In this document: piece after piece, positions 11,121-23,334 of the stretch
How positions within the stretch are numbered: position 1 is the first letter of the stretch
Layout: each line of letters opens with the position of its first letter
Origin: Zoroaster sp. YZ-2022
Taxonomy: Eukaryota > Echinodermata > Asteroidea > Forcipulatida > Zoroasteridae
NCBI GenBank assembly: GCA_029582265.1
Contig: CM055835.1
Coordinates: 14,501,498-14,565,497 of the forward strand
Direction: 5' to 3'
DNA length: 64,000 bases
Position numbers and translations under genes: made by a program
The notes under the pieces: model-generated
The model's database searches: none
What the model was told of the DNA's origin: nothing
Seen by the model: only the letters and a program-made list of their open reading frames with translations

Positions 11121-11291
11121 GCAAGAAGTAAACAGGCGTGGACAGGCATGAATGGCGCCCGCAGCGGCGGTTGGTTTATCAAATCACAGCGGATCGGCGC
11201 GCGTACGTATAAAATCGCGAGAAGCGTCTTGCACCAAGACTACCACCGGCATCTCCGCAAGCCGCGGCTATGGCCGTCAGCTGCCCGCAAA
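11121..11291 (+). CDS. Candidate first coding exon of an unrecognised gene
   Basis: This GC- and CpG-rich island in AT-rich DNA is preceded by a pyrimidine-rich tract ending TTTTGAAG and followed by a donor-like AAAG|GTATTT. Two frames are open through it. One starts at ATG 11152 (MAPAAAVGLSNHSGSARVRI) and would end in phase 0 at GCAAAG. The other starts at ATG 11149 or upstream (NGARSGGWFIKSQRIGART). I do not recognise either protein. It could also be a transcribed CpG-island remnant or part of a decayed element. Confidence 0.3.
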
Positions 11292-12745
11292 GGTATTTAA
11301 CAGTATCAAAAATCTAGTTTTTTTTTGTTTTGTTTTTAAGTGGAAATTCAGTTGGACCTGTTCAAAATAAACGTGATGGGGTCCCAAAGAATATTTAGGA
11401 AAAGTCGGAAATGTTCATCTTGATCAGACAGAACGTTATAAGAGATATTATTTTTTTAAATGTCAAAGGGGGCAAATTTTGCCCCCTGGCCTGATTGGGT
11501 TAATCCTGCTTTAATACTTTAACCTCTCTAAACATAGGGGAAACTAAATTATTCGCTTAGAGGCCTCTTTAATGTTTAAACACCATATAAACGCTTTTCT
11601 TATCGCACTGTCTTTATGAATACATTTTGGTGTTTATATTCCAAAGCTAAAATGCACTGTGGTGTTTATTTTTCACAAAAGATGTTTGTGCGTTATTAAA
11701 TTTAAACAAAAAATACGCTGACACGTTAATAATGAACGGTTTTTTAAACAGTTTTCGCAGGAAATGATTTTGCCAAAACGAAACCCGACACAAAACTTGG
11801 ACAGTGATGTTGAATACTATCAGATGGTTTGGGCTAATACTGTAAGTACATTGGATGCGGTCTAACGCATCGTGCTGAGAAAGTTCATGTGGTGTTTGTA
11901 TTTTTTTTTTACCAGTCTTTTTCGGGACTTCAGCAAGGAACAGTGAATATTCCTCTGCGGACCCACACTTCGATTGAGTAAACTTTTTCAACCATAATAT
12001 TTGTATTTTTGTGTGGAACATTTCCGACAGTAAACTCACGTGTAAATTGGAAAACGCATGTGCTACGTTTTTATGGACGGCGCCATCTTTAATTTTTCGA
12101 CCTCGCCAGAAGTTTATCGGACCGTCGAGTTCTCTGCTTTATGATAACTGTTGGTTAACTGTTGTTTTAGTATCTCAACTAAAGTTAGTGTGTGTGCAAC
12201 ACCAGCCGGCCGGTCAACACGCCGGGTGCTGACCCAAAAATTAACGTTAGGCAAGTTCAATCAACAACACTTCCTAAAAATTATTCATAGGTCATTGGTT
12301 ATTCCAGGCGCGGATCTAAATGTCTCGAAAATTACAGGGAGGGACACGGGCAAAGGCAAAACAGGGGTGGGTACTCAAACAAGTACGGTATTTTTGAATT
12401 ACCAATATTTGAAGCGATATAAACTTTTGATCAATTTGTCACGGAAACAACGATCACCATTAACATTGTTATTAGATGATCACACTGAGACATTGGTGAT
12501 TGGATAGATCACCTAACACCTAATTAGCACTTGATGAAATAATTCTCACAGCGAATGTTGTCCGCATGGGAGATGATCCTGGGAGGACGGGGGACATCTA
12601 GCCTGAAGATCTGACGTCACGCTTTGAGCTAGAGGCGCGTGAATTACGCTAGATCCTGGCTGTGCAGCCGCCGTATTTTTCCCGATGCTCAACTTTGACC
12701 TTGGTTGGAAGCTAGCGCGCAAGCCTCGAAGCGTGCCGTCAGGAG
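11292..12745. other. Unannotated stretch
   Basis: Mixed AT-rich sequence. Open frames of up to 130 codons exist, but no domain, splice context or repeat was recognised. Confidence 0.55.
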
Positions 12746-12777
12746 CCTGTCTATATCCTTGATAGGATATAGACAGG
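12746..12777. repeat. Perfect palindrome, 14-bp arms
   Basis: CCTGTCTATATCCT and its exact reverse complement are separated by TGAT. It sits in a moderately GC-rich, unassigned region (about 12560..12910). Confidence 0.9.
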
Positions 12778-13465
12778 GGACCAGTCTAGGGGACATCCCC
12801 CATGACGATAATGGCAATAATCAAGACTCTAGGCGCAAATTCACCGCTAGAGGGCTACGATATGCGCATACGGTTTGCTCCCTGTCTGTTAGTGGGAGGA
12901 GATAGCCCTTTTAATACGGCACCTAACATACTTTACTTCACAAAGTGCTAGCGAAATATTTTATGTATATATATATATGTCACGGTTATTTCCTTAAAAA
13001 AGGACTCCCGATATTATTACTAATTACAGGTTCAAGGGTAAGACAAAATTAAACGAAATAAATAACGAAAAGAGGTCGATCTGACAGTCTGTATTCTGTC
13101 AAAATATTCAAGCAAAATGGCAGAACAATCTTCGAACATATGAAAATGAGGATTAAACCCAATACTGATCCAATTGAATATAACAAAGTTTACAAATATC
13201 ATGAAATTTAATATAATGTAACATGGAAAATAATAAAAAGAACTTAGTGGGTTGATGACTGTGGCTAGACGATGATGATCTAAGCAATCCTCCGAACGAT
13301 CTTGATCCAACGCGAACGACGTACGCGATCAGGTACAAAGTTCAATGAAAAATCACACGAACGGCAGCAAAGAAAGTTCTTGACACAGGGAAATCAGGAA
13401 AAAGAAGTGAAGATGGGGCTAGTAGAACAAATGAAAGGACTAGACGAAAGTAGAAACAATCGGTG
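12778..13465. other. Unannotated stretch with a short TA run
   Basis: Contains an (AT)n run at about 12966..12979. No gene recognised. Confidence 0.55.
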
Positions 13466-13600
13466 AAGTCACCCAGAGTTGTTGACTCGAGTCGGTGACT
13501 CGGACTCGAGTCCGACTCGAGTCGCCAATTTTTGTGACTTGCGACTTGACTTGACTTGGACAAAAATGACTTGGGACTTGACTTGACTTGGACAAAAACA
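13466..13600. repeat. GAGTC/GACTTG minisatellite
   Basis: Degenerate repeats of GACTCGAGTC and TTGACTTGACTTGG. One of six dispersed loci of a related 6-14 bp minisatellite (others at 15500, 23340, 27789, 28554 and 48464). Confidence 0.85.
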
Positions 13601-15499
13601 GTGGCGCACCCAAGGGGAGGGCTTGGGGGGATCGAGCCCCCCCCCCCCCAAGGGCCCGCTGATGTTTTTTTTTTTTTTTAAAGGAGCCAGGAAAGAGAGC
13701 AAAATCTGAGCCCAAGTCTTGTCTACAGAGGAGTTCGGCAAGGAGTATAGGGCAGTGGTACAAGGGATGGGGACTCAGGAGACTCAAGCTCCCCTCCAAA
13801 CGTTTTCCATTTATTCCACTCACTATTATATTTTACGGCGTTGCGTATGCATGTGCATGTAAGCTTGAAGGGCCACCAGTATATATAACAAGCATTTTTA
13901 CACATTCTCCCCCCCCCTGCCATGGTGCACCCTGATCAGGGAGCAGCTTTACTCAATTCTATTTTCATTTTCTGTTGTCCGTTTCTCTTGTTGAGGTCGT
14001 TGACTGTCATTGAGGTTACTCGTAAAATTTAAATACGCCCGCATTATAATCAACTCCTTTCCAGTTTGTACACAATGGCCCAGGATTGGGTTTTAATTTA
14101 CAAAGATTATGCGACACTCTTTTAGCAAACACCGATTGGATAATATTGGGATTTGGTTTTGCCGCCAAATTCGTGTTTGAAAAAATTTAGCTCCGCCCGG
14201 AATGATCACAAACTTTACGTCCACGCAATGAAAGTATTTAACTATAGAAATCTTGCAGACGAAACAAGCTCAAGTTCTTTACATCAAGAGGAGGAAATTA
14301 TATGGAAGGTAAAAATCCTACGAGTCCGAATCATGCCATAATGTCTTCTTTTTATGACTAGAAACCACCAGGAAACATTTAACATGTGCCGTAGGTTCAC
14401 TGACGAGCACGACTAGGGACATGGCTGCAGCCGCGCCAGCGGTTATGGTTTGGGTCAGCCATGTCTCTCCCCCATATTGGATTTCAAATAAAAATATTTT
14501 GAGCCCCCCCCCCCCCCTGCAAATTTTCGTACAAATATTGAAATGAACCACTCTAAATACATGTTACCTACGCTAGATTGATAATTTTCAGATTAAAAAA
14601 AATTAAAACCTCAATCGCTTCTTTCTATACTTTCCACACAACCCCCATAATTTCTGGACCGAATTGATGAAAAACTACCTGGTTCCCTGTTTTGTAAATA
14701 ACATTGAATTCAGATGCGGACACCAACAAAAACAATGACGCACTACACAATTTGTGAAGCGTTAACGTCATACTTGGATTTGTTTGTGAGTTTCTGGTCT
14801 TCAATAGTAATTTATTTACCTCCCATCATGTTATCACTTGTTTTTAATTTATTTTATTCAATCAGCAACTTATATTAATGAAGTAAAATACGTCTAAACA
14901 TCTTCAATAAAGTGTCAATCTTTAGGCCTACAGTGTACATTTGAGCCTATACGTTTCACCATACATTTCCCTTCACATGTACTGCACGATACACGGTACA
15001 CGTGTGTGCGTTTGTATAGTTTTCTAGAAAATATTGCCCAATGATTACAGCGAGGTTTCGCGGCTAATTCGAGATAAATGTGTCAATTATGTATATCCTA
15101 TAAACAACAAATGACAAACACTGGATTTATTCTCACTGCCAAGACAGGGAATATGACAAACCGAACATTATTATAGGCAAAAAAAAAAAAAAAAAAGCTC
15201 CGGTTTCTGGTGATCTCCGTGCGCGTGGCCTCAGCTAGACCTGCACGTCGGCATTTTATTTTATTATTTTTTGCTATGAAACGATGTCCAATCGCAGCCA
15301 CACTTTTTCACATAGGGGTATAAACGTTTGGCTGATTTGTGAGTCCTCTCTTAGCCACCATACTTTGTATAATGGGAAATTTGGTCCCCGCCTACACATG
15401 TAAAACAAATTTAAACAAAACAAAACAAACAAAAAACAAAATCGCGTCACCGCACCAATTTTGAAACTGGAGACTTTTTTAGCCTTATTCGGGACGATA
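13601..15499. other. Possible insertion splitting a GACTTG minisatellite; content unrecognised
   Basis: The minisatellite GACTTGACTTGACTTG is present on both sides (to 13600 and from 15500). The intervening 1.9 kb begins CAGTGGCGCACCC, a word common at hAT-type ends. I found no matching inverted end, so the insertion model is tentative. Inside are C runs at about 13638..13651 and 14503..14516, an A run at about 15180, and no recognised gene. A short stretch near 15440..15480 resembles the complement of 48806..48870. Confidence 0.35.
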
Positions 15500-15575
15500 A
15501 ATGACTTGTGACTTGACTTGACTTGAGAAAATTTGACTTGTGACTTGACTTGACTTGAGAAAAAATGACTTGGTT
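15500..15575. repeat. GACTTG minisatellite, second part
   Basis: Repeats of TGACTTGACTTGACTTGAG, matching the repeats just before 13600. Confidence 0.85.
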
Positions 15576-15664
15576 ACAACACTGAAGTCACCACAACAAC
15601 ACGCCAAAACATCAAGGCCATCCACGGCACATCAGGGGCTGGAGGCAAATGTTGAACAACCTAT

Positions 15665-17075
15665 GTTCTAAATATAAAAGAGGTGATGTTGTGTCTTGCA
15701 GACGATTGTAGCGATTATGACTTTTTGATGCTTACTGGACAAAGGTTGGAGTCACAATCTAATTATTAATTAATCAACTAAGCCTGCATTAATAATAATA
15801 ATCAACTTTAAATAAACAAAATATAAAATCACTTAGAAAATCTGACCCTAACTTCAACTGATTAAATATTCACCAGTGAAAGTCTATTGAATTGAATAGC
15901 GAGCAACTCCAGTGGTGGTCACGCAGTCAGGAAAACAATAAAACTGTCAACACACACGCAGTCCCTATTAAGTGACAAGCTCACTGTAGTCACAGCCATG
16001 AGTAAAAGTGCTTGACCACATCTTCTGTAAATAACTTATCCTGCCTGGCATAATTATAATATAAACAATGCAGCAATGGATACTGTGTACATTACTGCAC
16101 AAGCAATTTAAAGGATCTTTCTCTAACTAAAAATAAACCATGCTAACAATGGGCCGAAATAGTAACAACAATTTGTGACAGAAAGAATTCCCTTCTACAA
16201 AATACAGAACTCATGTATATTGATTGAATAACTAATTTTCTAGTGTTCCCGCGAAATGTTATGTACAGCTAAGCTAAAAGAATTTCTGAAGCTAAACTTC
16301 ATCAAGGTCAAACAATAAATGAAGTGTCTTTGCTTCAGACTAATTGATGAACAAACAAAAAATGAACTGAATACAACCAGTGTGAAACCTTGTAAATAAA
16401 ATATGGAAACAGTTGCAACTTCCAAATTATTATGCACAGCTTATGTGAATTGCAATTAGAGTGAATTTGGCAAGTGATAAATGAACAACCAAAAATTATA
16501 AAAATTAAAATGACAAAAACAATAAAATTTGATCAAAACTAAGGAACTGGGATAACCAATCCTATGCTAAAATAATATCATGTCTTACATACGGCATCAT
16601 TACAAAGTAATATCTTAATTGGATTGTGCTATACGATAATTCCTGACGTGAAACCAAGAAACGTTGTCCTTAACTTTTAACACGTGAATTCTAAAATCTA
16701 GGACTCAACGATCAATCAGCTATTAAAAATATTACTTCAGTAACTACTCAAATCATATCAGAAATGGCTATCATAAAAAATGAAGGAAATTAGGCGATCC
16801 ATATATTTTAGCCGTGAGGGCTACAAAGTATAAATCTACAATCATTTAATACAAAGTCACGTACCAAGAGTGTAATGACTAAATAATTCAGCAGAATATC
16901 ATATGATTAGATATCCTATTACTTACTAAAATGATGTTCATAAAAGAGAAAACTCACATATGTTCAAAATATAAAAGAGGTGATGTTGTGTCTTGCATGC
17001 AAGAATTGCAGACGATTGTAGCGATTATGACTTTTTGATGCTTACTGGACGAAGGCTGTAGTCACAATGGCCCAA
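15665..17075. repeat. Direct-repeat pair of about 95 bp bracketing 1.2 kb
   Basis: AATATAAAAGAGGTGATG, GACGATTGTAGCGATTATG and TTTGATGCTTACTGGAC occur in order at about 15668..15755 and 16969..17065. The second copy carries an extra ATGCAAGAATTG-type insertion. The intervening 1.2 kb is AT-rich with no recognised coding sequence. This could be a decayed LTR-like structure or a simple duplication. Confidence 0.7.
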
Positions 17076-17079
17076 ATCG

Positions 17080-17225
17080 CCCACAAGAACACCACATGGC
17101 CAAATTCCTTCTTCTTACATCATAAATCACCCAAACCAATTAGTCAGACAGAGCTCGAGGAGACTATAGCCTGGGTTCTTGGTAATAAAACCCTTGGTCC
17201 TATTGGGTTGCTAACATGTGTGGGA
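17080..17225 (+). pseudogene. Short non-LTR retrotransposon fragment (pre-RT region)
   Basis: The frame across about 17100..17215 reads KSPKPISQTELEETIAWVLG then NKTLGPIGL. This resembles the LINE segment in which an ELEEAI-type helix precedes a G(K/N)APGPDG motif at the start of the RT domain. The D of the usual GPDG is replaced by I. It is short and isolated. Confidence 0.45.
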
Positions 17226-17478
17226 ATTAGAGTTGTACAAGTCACAACCAGAAGATGAACCGATTTTTGGGGGGTGTGACATATAGTTTTTGGGGAATTA
17301 ATACAATGAAAGCACTATTTCGCTGGTGACCAGTTACTGTAATTATTTTAATCTGCCAAAGATTGTAAATTTGTGAGATAACATTGCAACTGGAGACCAT
17401 ATCAGTAAATTCAAGAAAACTTAACAGGTCACCGCGTACCTGTAGTACAGAGTCAGCCCTCTCAAACATTTGGAATAT

Positions 17479-17602
17479 GTTACACTGTAAAAAACATCCC
17501 GTAAATGTTACGGTCAAATGAATGGCAGCTGTGCTGACACAATTTTATCGTATAAATTACGTACGGTTCATGATTAAATTACCGTAAATTTTTTACAGTA
17601 AA
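17479..17602. mobile_element. Small MITE-like palindromic element
   Basis: The left end TTACACTGTAAAAAAC...CCCGTAAATG and right end ACCGTAAATTTTTTACAGTA form terminal inverted repeats around about 80 bases. No coding capacity. Confidence 0.65.
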
Positions 17603-19092
17603 CACGATTATTTCTACAGTTTTTTTTGGTGAACAATACAGTTTTTTGTGAACAATACAGTATTTTCCCATATATTCTGCTAGAAATTTCCCGTGTACAG
17701 CAATTCAGTAAGCAGACGGATCGTGATTGTTTTCTTTCTTGATCTGCAAGTTGGGTTAATCAATGCCATTATTTATATCATCAACATTGTCCTTCACTTA
17801 CCGTCTGTCTGGTCCCCTTTTCAACCACCTTTTTCAGTTATTAATGTACAGTAAATGTATAGTAAATGTATCCTTTATAATGTCCTTCCAAATATTTTTT
17901 AGTCATGGTGGCGTGCAATTATAATCTATATTTCAATTTTTTATATTTTGAATATACTTTTTACATATTTCTATAACTTATTATAAAAATAACAATAAAT
18001 ATTTGAAAATGGCCTATACAATTTTCACATACCTTGAAAAAGATTTGAGCACAAAGTTAGGTCAAATTACATTGTAAGGTCAGATCATCTGCATATTGGT
18101 AACGGCATTTTCAGTCCTCAAAATTTGTCTAGAAAACACATTTGAGGCCCATACATTTGAGGGATTGTGTGAAAATGGTGCAATATCGTGACCTGCGGTC
18201 CTTGACTTCTAACTTGTATTAGTTTTTCATCGATGCCCACTTGGAAAATTTCATTATTATTTTCCAAACAAATTGCTATAATTAATACGCCGCCCACCAC
18301 CGCACCCCTTCATGTCTTTTACAAGTTATTTATCAAAGTTCTGGTGTTTAATAGAGCTATAGAGCTTGTTTGCATCTCCCTTATGTCTATGTTATCCACC
18401 CCTGGTAATGATTTTCGGGTGGAGTTCTGATAACAAAATCAAAAGATTTTAACTTTTTTCGTATTTGTTTGCGAACATATTTGTTTTGTCTATAATTTCT
18501 TATTAAAAATATAAACAAAAATTAGGAATCATCGCCCTTAAAATTATGTAAATATTAGAGTTTAAAAAATGTCATCAGAAATTGCCTCTTCTTGTCTTAA
18601 AACGAGGCCTCATACTCAAAATTTTACCTTAAGTTTATTGTTTGTTTTAGTGAACATGATTGTATGCACGTTATCCGTGTGTATCCCAAATTGTTGAATT
18701 TGTTCCTTTCATATTACTCCAGGAACGACTCATGGTCCTGGTGCTTATAATATACACCCCTCGCTGGGGTTCATCACCCATCTACCATCCAGGGAGTCTG
18801 ACGTTCTAATCATGAACATGGACCACATTCAACCTTCTTGAAATATCCACGTAGGATTCTTAATTTATAATGTTTAAAATAATGTGTAGTCTTGGTGCAA
18901 GACGGACTTTCTGGTTTAGTTACATTATACGCACAATTGACGATCGACCCCCGTTCATAACTCTTACAATTTCATGAGAATTCGATAATATCGTGTTCAT
19001 CACTTGCGCATATAAAGTAATGCGTTCTAGAATTTTAGAAAACTAAACTACGAAACTAAAATTTGTTTCTTCTTTAATTTGAAGAGTCCCAC
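17603..19092. other. 3' flank of the transporter gene
   Basis: AT-rich, with no other gene recognised. On the minus strand this follows the stop codon of exon 4, so part is presumably 3' UTR. I saw no unambiguous AATAAA close to the stop. Confidence 0.5.
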
Positions 19093-19229
19093 TCAATCCT
19101 TTGGAATTGGTTCAGAGCAATAGTACACCAAACATTGCGTCAAAGCAAAGAGAATGGACATGGCGAGTGCGACTGCTCCAATTGTCATGAAGACGAACTG
19201 ATACTGTCCAGTAAGATCATGCACCCAAC
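19093..19229 (-). CDS. Monocarboxylate-transporter-like gene, exon 4 (C-terminus)
   Basis: This exon follows an AG acceptor (19231..19230) in phase 1 and runs 137 nt to a TGA at 19095..19093. It encodes WVHDLTGQYQFVFMTIGAVA and the last membrane helix, ending YYCSEPIPKD. The G-W-x-x-D-x-T-G-x-Y pattern at its start is the usual loop before the last two helices of SLC16 transporters. Joined to exon 3 it restores A-G-W across the splice. Confidence 0.85.
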
Positions 19230-19663
19230 CTGTTCAATTAAACAGAACAATTTAATTGTTAATATTATACTGATTAGTATAATATTATAATTCTGAAAAC
19301 ATAATTAACTTAATTGGAATTGTATTTTACGGACGTCAGAAATTAATTTGCTGGGCCTTCAGATCAATTTTCTTTATAGTATAATTTGATTTTGTTTTTA
19401 ATGTGCAAATTGTCAAGGATTTATGTTCTTTAAAGAAAAATGTTATGCTCAAGATGCAGCAAATAATTTTTATGACAATATTTAATTTGATTAAGGTCAC
19501 ACAAATACACCCAGCCTTCTTAGGGGTAAATATTGAGTCAAATATTTTGCTATGGGTCGAATTTTGAGTTTTAATAAAACAAAGTTATTTAAAGTTATTA
19601 AATTCAATAAATCAAATGGACCCAGGCGTACCCGCGAGCTTTGCCATACCCATCCTCTTGGCT

Positions 19664-19846
19664 ATATGGAGTGCCATAGTCGAACGGTTTAGTGCATCGG
19701 ATTTGTGTTCTGATGGCTGAGTCGTCAGAATGTGGGTTCGAATCCCAACCGCGACCATGGTGCTTGTGTCCTTGAGCAAGACACTTTACCATAATTGCTT
19801 CTCTCCACCCAGGAGTAAATGGGTACCTGTAAGGCAGAGAATGGCT
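19664..19846 (+). mobile_element. SINE of a diverged tRNA-headed subfamily, 3'-incomplete
   Basis: The A-box-like CATAGTCGAACGG and B box GGGTTCGAATCCC are present, but the anticodon-arm region differs from the tRNA-Leu copies. The shared body (TGTCCTTGAGCAAGACACTT, CTCTCCACCCAGG) stops at AAGGCAGAGA. It is abutted by the next SINE, whose target duplication starts inside it. Confidence 0.75.
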
Positions 19847-19852
19847 AAACAT

Positions 19853-20201
19853 TTAGAATAATAATAATGTGTGGATTTATATAGCGCACGTATCCACCAA
19901 CTAAGTGGTGCTCAAGGCGCATTATATTATTATCCCTGCTCATAAGGCTCATAAGGCTCATAAATCATTCCTGAAACCATCTCAGCTCCCTGGGGAGTAT
20001 ACAGCTCAATTGCTGCCATTTCTAGCGCATATAGAGCAAACCAACTCTGCCTTCACAGGTACCCATTTAACCCCTGGGTGGAGAGAAGCAATTATGATTA
20101 AGTGTCTTGCTCAAGGACACAAGTGTCACGGCCGTGATTCGAACCCACATTCTGTTGCTAACACCAGAACTTGAATCCGGTAAGCTAGACCGCTCGGCCA
20201 C
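19853..20201 (-). mobile_element. tRNA-Leu SINE with 14-bp target-site duplication, next to a splice donor
   Basis: The SINE is in minus orientation, from its (ATT)n tail at the left to the A box near 20195. It is bracketed by identical GAATGGCTAAACAT at 19839..19852 and 20202..20215. The right duplication ends about 10 bases from the exon 3 donor (20230..20225). The first few head bases are missing. The long exact duplication indicates target-primed retrotransposition and a fairly recent event. Confidence 0.95.
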
Positions 20202-20230
20202 GAATGGCTAAACATGAAAACTAAACTCAC

Positions 20231-21079
20231 CCGCGCAAAATCCACCAATAATTTGGCCAACGCCATGGGATAAGAAAACCCACCCAAAGGCAGAGGTGCG
20301 CTGGTCTCCAGTGATTTCACGCATCAACACGAACATCAAGGGCAACATTACCCCCACTGCAATACCTGAGATGGTGACAACCGCCGCCAAACCTATGTAC
20401 GATGAGACTACTAGAGGCTCAAGCAGGCAAGACACTGCCATGACCAGAGATGAGAAAACATAGAGGGTAGACCCTCTAAGAAGATCGCGGTCAATTAAGA
20501 TCCCATGGCCGAGGCGTCCAATCAAAGACCCAATACCCGCAAAAGTTGCCAGGAAAGCCGATGGCGAATCACCGTATCCCTGCTCCATGCCTTGCGGGAT
20601 GATAAACAAATGCCACGGGCTATAAATCATACCACTCAACACAGCCACCACTTGAAAAAACACAAATTCAGGCTCTGTCAGCAACTCGGTATCGAATCGC
20701 TCACGTAGGAACTGTAAAACTTTCCCACAGACGGTTAAGTTATCTTGATTACCGATGATGTTCTTTCTTGAAGTCAATTGTGTATTATTACCATCACTTT
20801 GATTCGGCACCTTTCTATACTGCGCCATTCTCAAGGTAGACTTATTTAATGGTCTAAGTAGAGCTCCACTTACAACGTAGTTGAAGGATAAAGCACCGAT
20901 TAACCCCAATGCAGATCTCCAACCATACAACGACACAAGGTATTCTACCATCGGAGGAATCACCATCATGCCGATGGTTCCTCCAGCGAGAGATATTCCA
21001 TTAGCGGCGGCAAAATCATCAGGAAAATAGTCCATGATAGGTTTAATCGTTGACACTTGAATAAATGCCAGACCAATAC
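20231..21079 (-). CDS. Monocarboxylate-transporter-like gene, exon 3 (main MFS body)
   Basis: Predicted SLC16-type 12-helix plasma-membrane transporter of monocarboxylates or related small solutes, usually proton-linked; the substrate of this member is unknown. This 849-nt exon lies between an AG acceptor (21081..21080) and a GTGAGT donor (20230..20225), phase 1 at both ends. It encodes helices from about TM4 to TM10. The family's second signature appears as YFPDDFAAANGISLAGGTIG. A hydrophilic central loop (about RPLNKSTLRMAQYRKV to VCGKVLQFL) separates the two six-helix halves. GRLGHGILIDRD is a typical loop between helices 8 and 9. The frame has no stops. Confidence 0.9.
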
Positions 21080-21187
21080 CTGCAATAGCAAATAATGATG
21101 TAAATCTTTGTGTCAATGTTGACGTAATTTAAACAATGAGATGTATACCAACACAATGTTACACTCTTTTTATGTACATGTACATCA

Positions 21188-21547
21188 TGGAGTGTCGTGG
21201 CCGAGCGGTCTAGCTTACCGGACTCAAGTTCTGGTGTTAGCAGCAGAATGTCGGTTCGAATCCCGGCCGTGACACTTGTGTCCTTGAGCAAGACACTTAA
21301 CCGTAATTGCTTCTCTCCACCCAGGGGTTAAATGGGTACCTGTGAGGGCAGAGTTGGTTCATCAGCCCTATATGGGCTGTAATGGCAGCAATTGAGCTGT
21401 ATACTCCCCAGGGAGCTGAGATGGTTTCAGGAATGATTTATGAGCCTTATGAACTTTATGAGCAGGGGTAATAATATAATGCGCCTTGAGCACCACTCAG
21501 TTGGTGGATACGTGCGCTATATAAGTCCACACATTATTATTATTATT
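21188..21547 (+). mobile_element. tRNA-Leu SINE, full length, in transporter intron 2
   Basis: The best-preserved head here: GAGTGTCGTGGCCGAGCGG A-box region, GACTCAAGTTC anticodon arm, GGTTCGAATCCCGGCC B box, then the shared body and (ATT)n tail. It is antisense to the host gene, and no target duplication is evident. The rest of the intron (21548..22137) is AT-rich without recognised features. Confidence 0.93.
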
Positions 21548-22137
21548 AAGAGTGAATTGGTAGCCTTTTACTGTATTTTTCAATCGAATCAGAGTGGGTT
21601 TCACTTTTACATTAAGAGAGCACTATCTTAATGTTAAAGAGTGATAACCACTCTTTTAAAGAGCTATATGACAAGTAATTTTTGGAGTGAAACCACTACG
21701 ATTCGAGAGGATGCGAAATCAAAATGGTATTCGTTTGACATTGTCTTTAAGGTTTCAGCTTAGATAGATATTTCAAATATAAAAGGGATCACGGGCCGTC
21801 ACTAAAGAATAGGCGTGACCATAAAGATGACACCCAAACGGACAAAGAAACAAACAGACAATATATATTAAAACAAACCAAGGTTTCCCCGTTTTTTTTT
21901 TTAAACGAATTATTCGCTTATTAATATTTTTTGAACAATTCTAGGAATATATCGATCGCCTTCCCCTTTTCCGGATTTACGCCCGTGGATGGAATTCATG
22001 CTAGTGTTGGCAGTCTTCAGATTGCCTTGGAAACACACTGACACTTTTTCAACATTAGAATCCTATAATTTGCACTGAAAAACCATTTCAATGTTTTATC
22101 TGGTAGTCTTGTACCATATTTAGTTTAGTAAACATAC

Positions 22138-22278
22138 TCGCTAGAGTGAACCATGCAGCTAACTGTGTCATTGATGACGAAAACGACGCTACAATCATCG
22201 ATGATGCAGTCACCGCTCCTCCCACCATGGTAAGTGTTCTCGGGTCCCATACCTTCATCAGGGCACCAACGAAAGGAG
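22138..22278 (-). CDS. Monocarboxylate-transporter-like gene, exon 2
   Basis: This 141-nt exon between an AG acceptor (22280..22279) and a GTATGT donor (22137..22132) is phase 1 at both ends. It encodes PFVGALMKVWDPRTLTMVGG and the following two helices to FTLAS. It corresponds to MCT helices 2-3 including the short R-containing loop between them. It joins in frame to exon 1 (TA|S-P-F-V-G) and exon 3 (A-S-I-G-L). Confidence 0.88.
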
Positions 22279-22465
22279 CTGCATAAAATAAAACAAAATT
22301 TGTTGTTACAAAATGTTTATCAAAGATCACACCTCGCAAATTCGGGAATTGAGTATATAGAGAGCGTACATATTTTACGACTTTAAGTTCACTTTTCCTG
22401 TGAACGTCTGGGTACCAACCACTGTCTATTATAATTGAGTCGATTCCATTTAAAGCATAACCGGA

Positions 22466-22590
22466 ATATCTAAGACGGCTGCCAACATTGCGCACCAAAA
22501 TGGCTGCCAACATTGCGCACCAAGATGGCTGCCAACATTACGCATGAAGATGGCTGCCAACATTGCGCACCAAGATGGCTGCTAAACAAC
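22466..22590. repeat. Minisatellite, unit about 31 bp
   Basis: Four units of AAGATGGCTGCCAACATTGC plus CGCACC. Lies in transporter intron 1, about 190 bases upstream of exon 2. Confidence 0.9.
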
Positions 22591-23334
22591 CTTCATATAA
22601 TTGATTGGCTTCGTAAAGACTCCAAATAATTCGTCGCAATTTTCTCATAGTGACGAATCGGAGAAACGTACATTACGAGTAAATCGAGTTTCAAGTTGAA
22701 CTTTTTTTCGTTCACAGCTATCGTACCTTATTGCTTTATATAATTACTTTCCATCATTAAAGTATGTTTTCAAGTACTTTTACATGATATTTTTCATCCA
22801 AGTCCACATAAAATGTTTTAATTAAGGCATGAGATCCTATTCTATTCGTCAGTATGAAAAAAACACAAATGCCACCTACAGGCTTATTCGTCACTGCGTG
22901 CACATTATTCGTCAGTATGAAAAATATCGACATCTGCTTCTGTCTGGGCTTGTTCGTCAATGAACTATCACCATTTTATACGAACAGCAGCTTTCACAAT
23001 TTCCCTCCTTTAGGTATTCAATGCAGGTGTATTATGCAAATAAATTCTTTGCCATTTTTTTTCGTTCGCATTTTTAAAGATGGATTTCATATCTCTCCCA
23101 CGTTGCCGTTGTGTGTTAAAAACAGAAGATTCCTTATGTTTACCCCGTGCAAAATAAATTTAAAATTTTCATTAAAAAATTATAAAGGTTTTTGTGCACA
23201 CAAAGTTCACGTTTCTCAGATACTGACTGGTTGATTTCACAAGATTCTTTTTATCATTATTTACAGACAAAATTTTTAAATGCAGAGTTTCTGAAAGATT
23301 TGATAATGTTAAGTGAATCCTCCATGAGCCATGA
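22591..23334. other. Intron sequence with a partial duplication
   Basis: TTATTCGTCAGTATGAAAAA recurs at about 22843..22862 and 22907..22926. Otherwise AT-rich and unassigned. Confidence 0.6.

Noticed and set aside
13601..13925. hAT element with CAGTGGCGCACC ends
   Set aside because: I could not find a convincing inverted end or an 8-bp duplication; the homopolymer C/G runs make matches unreliable.
20505..20708. Plus-strand ORF in transporter exon 3
   Set aside because: Shadow of the transporter frame.
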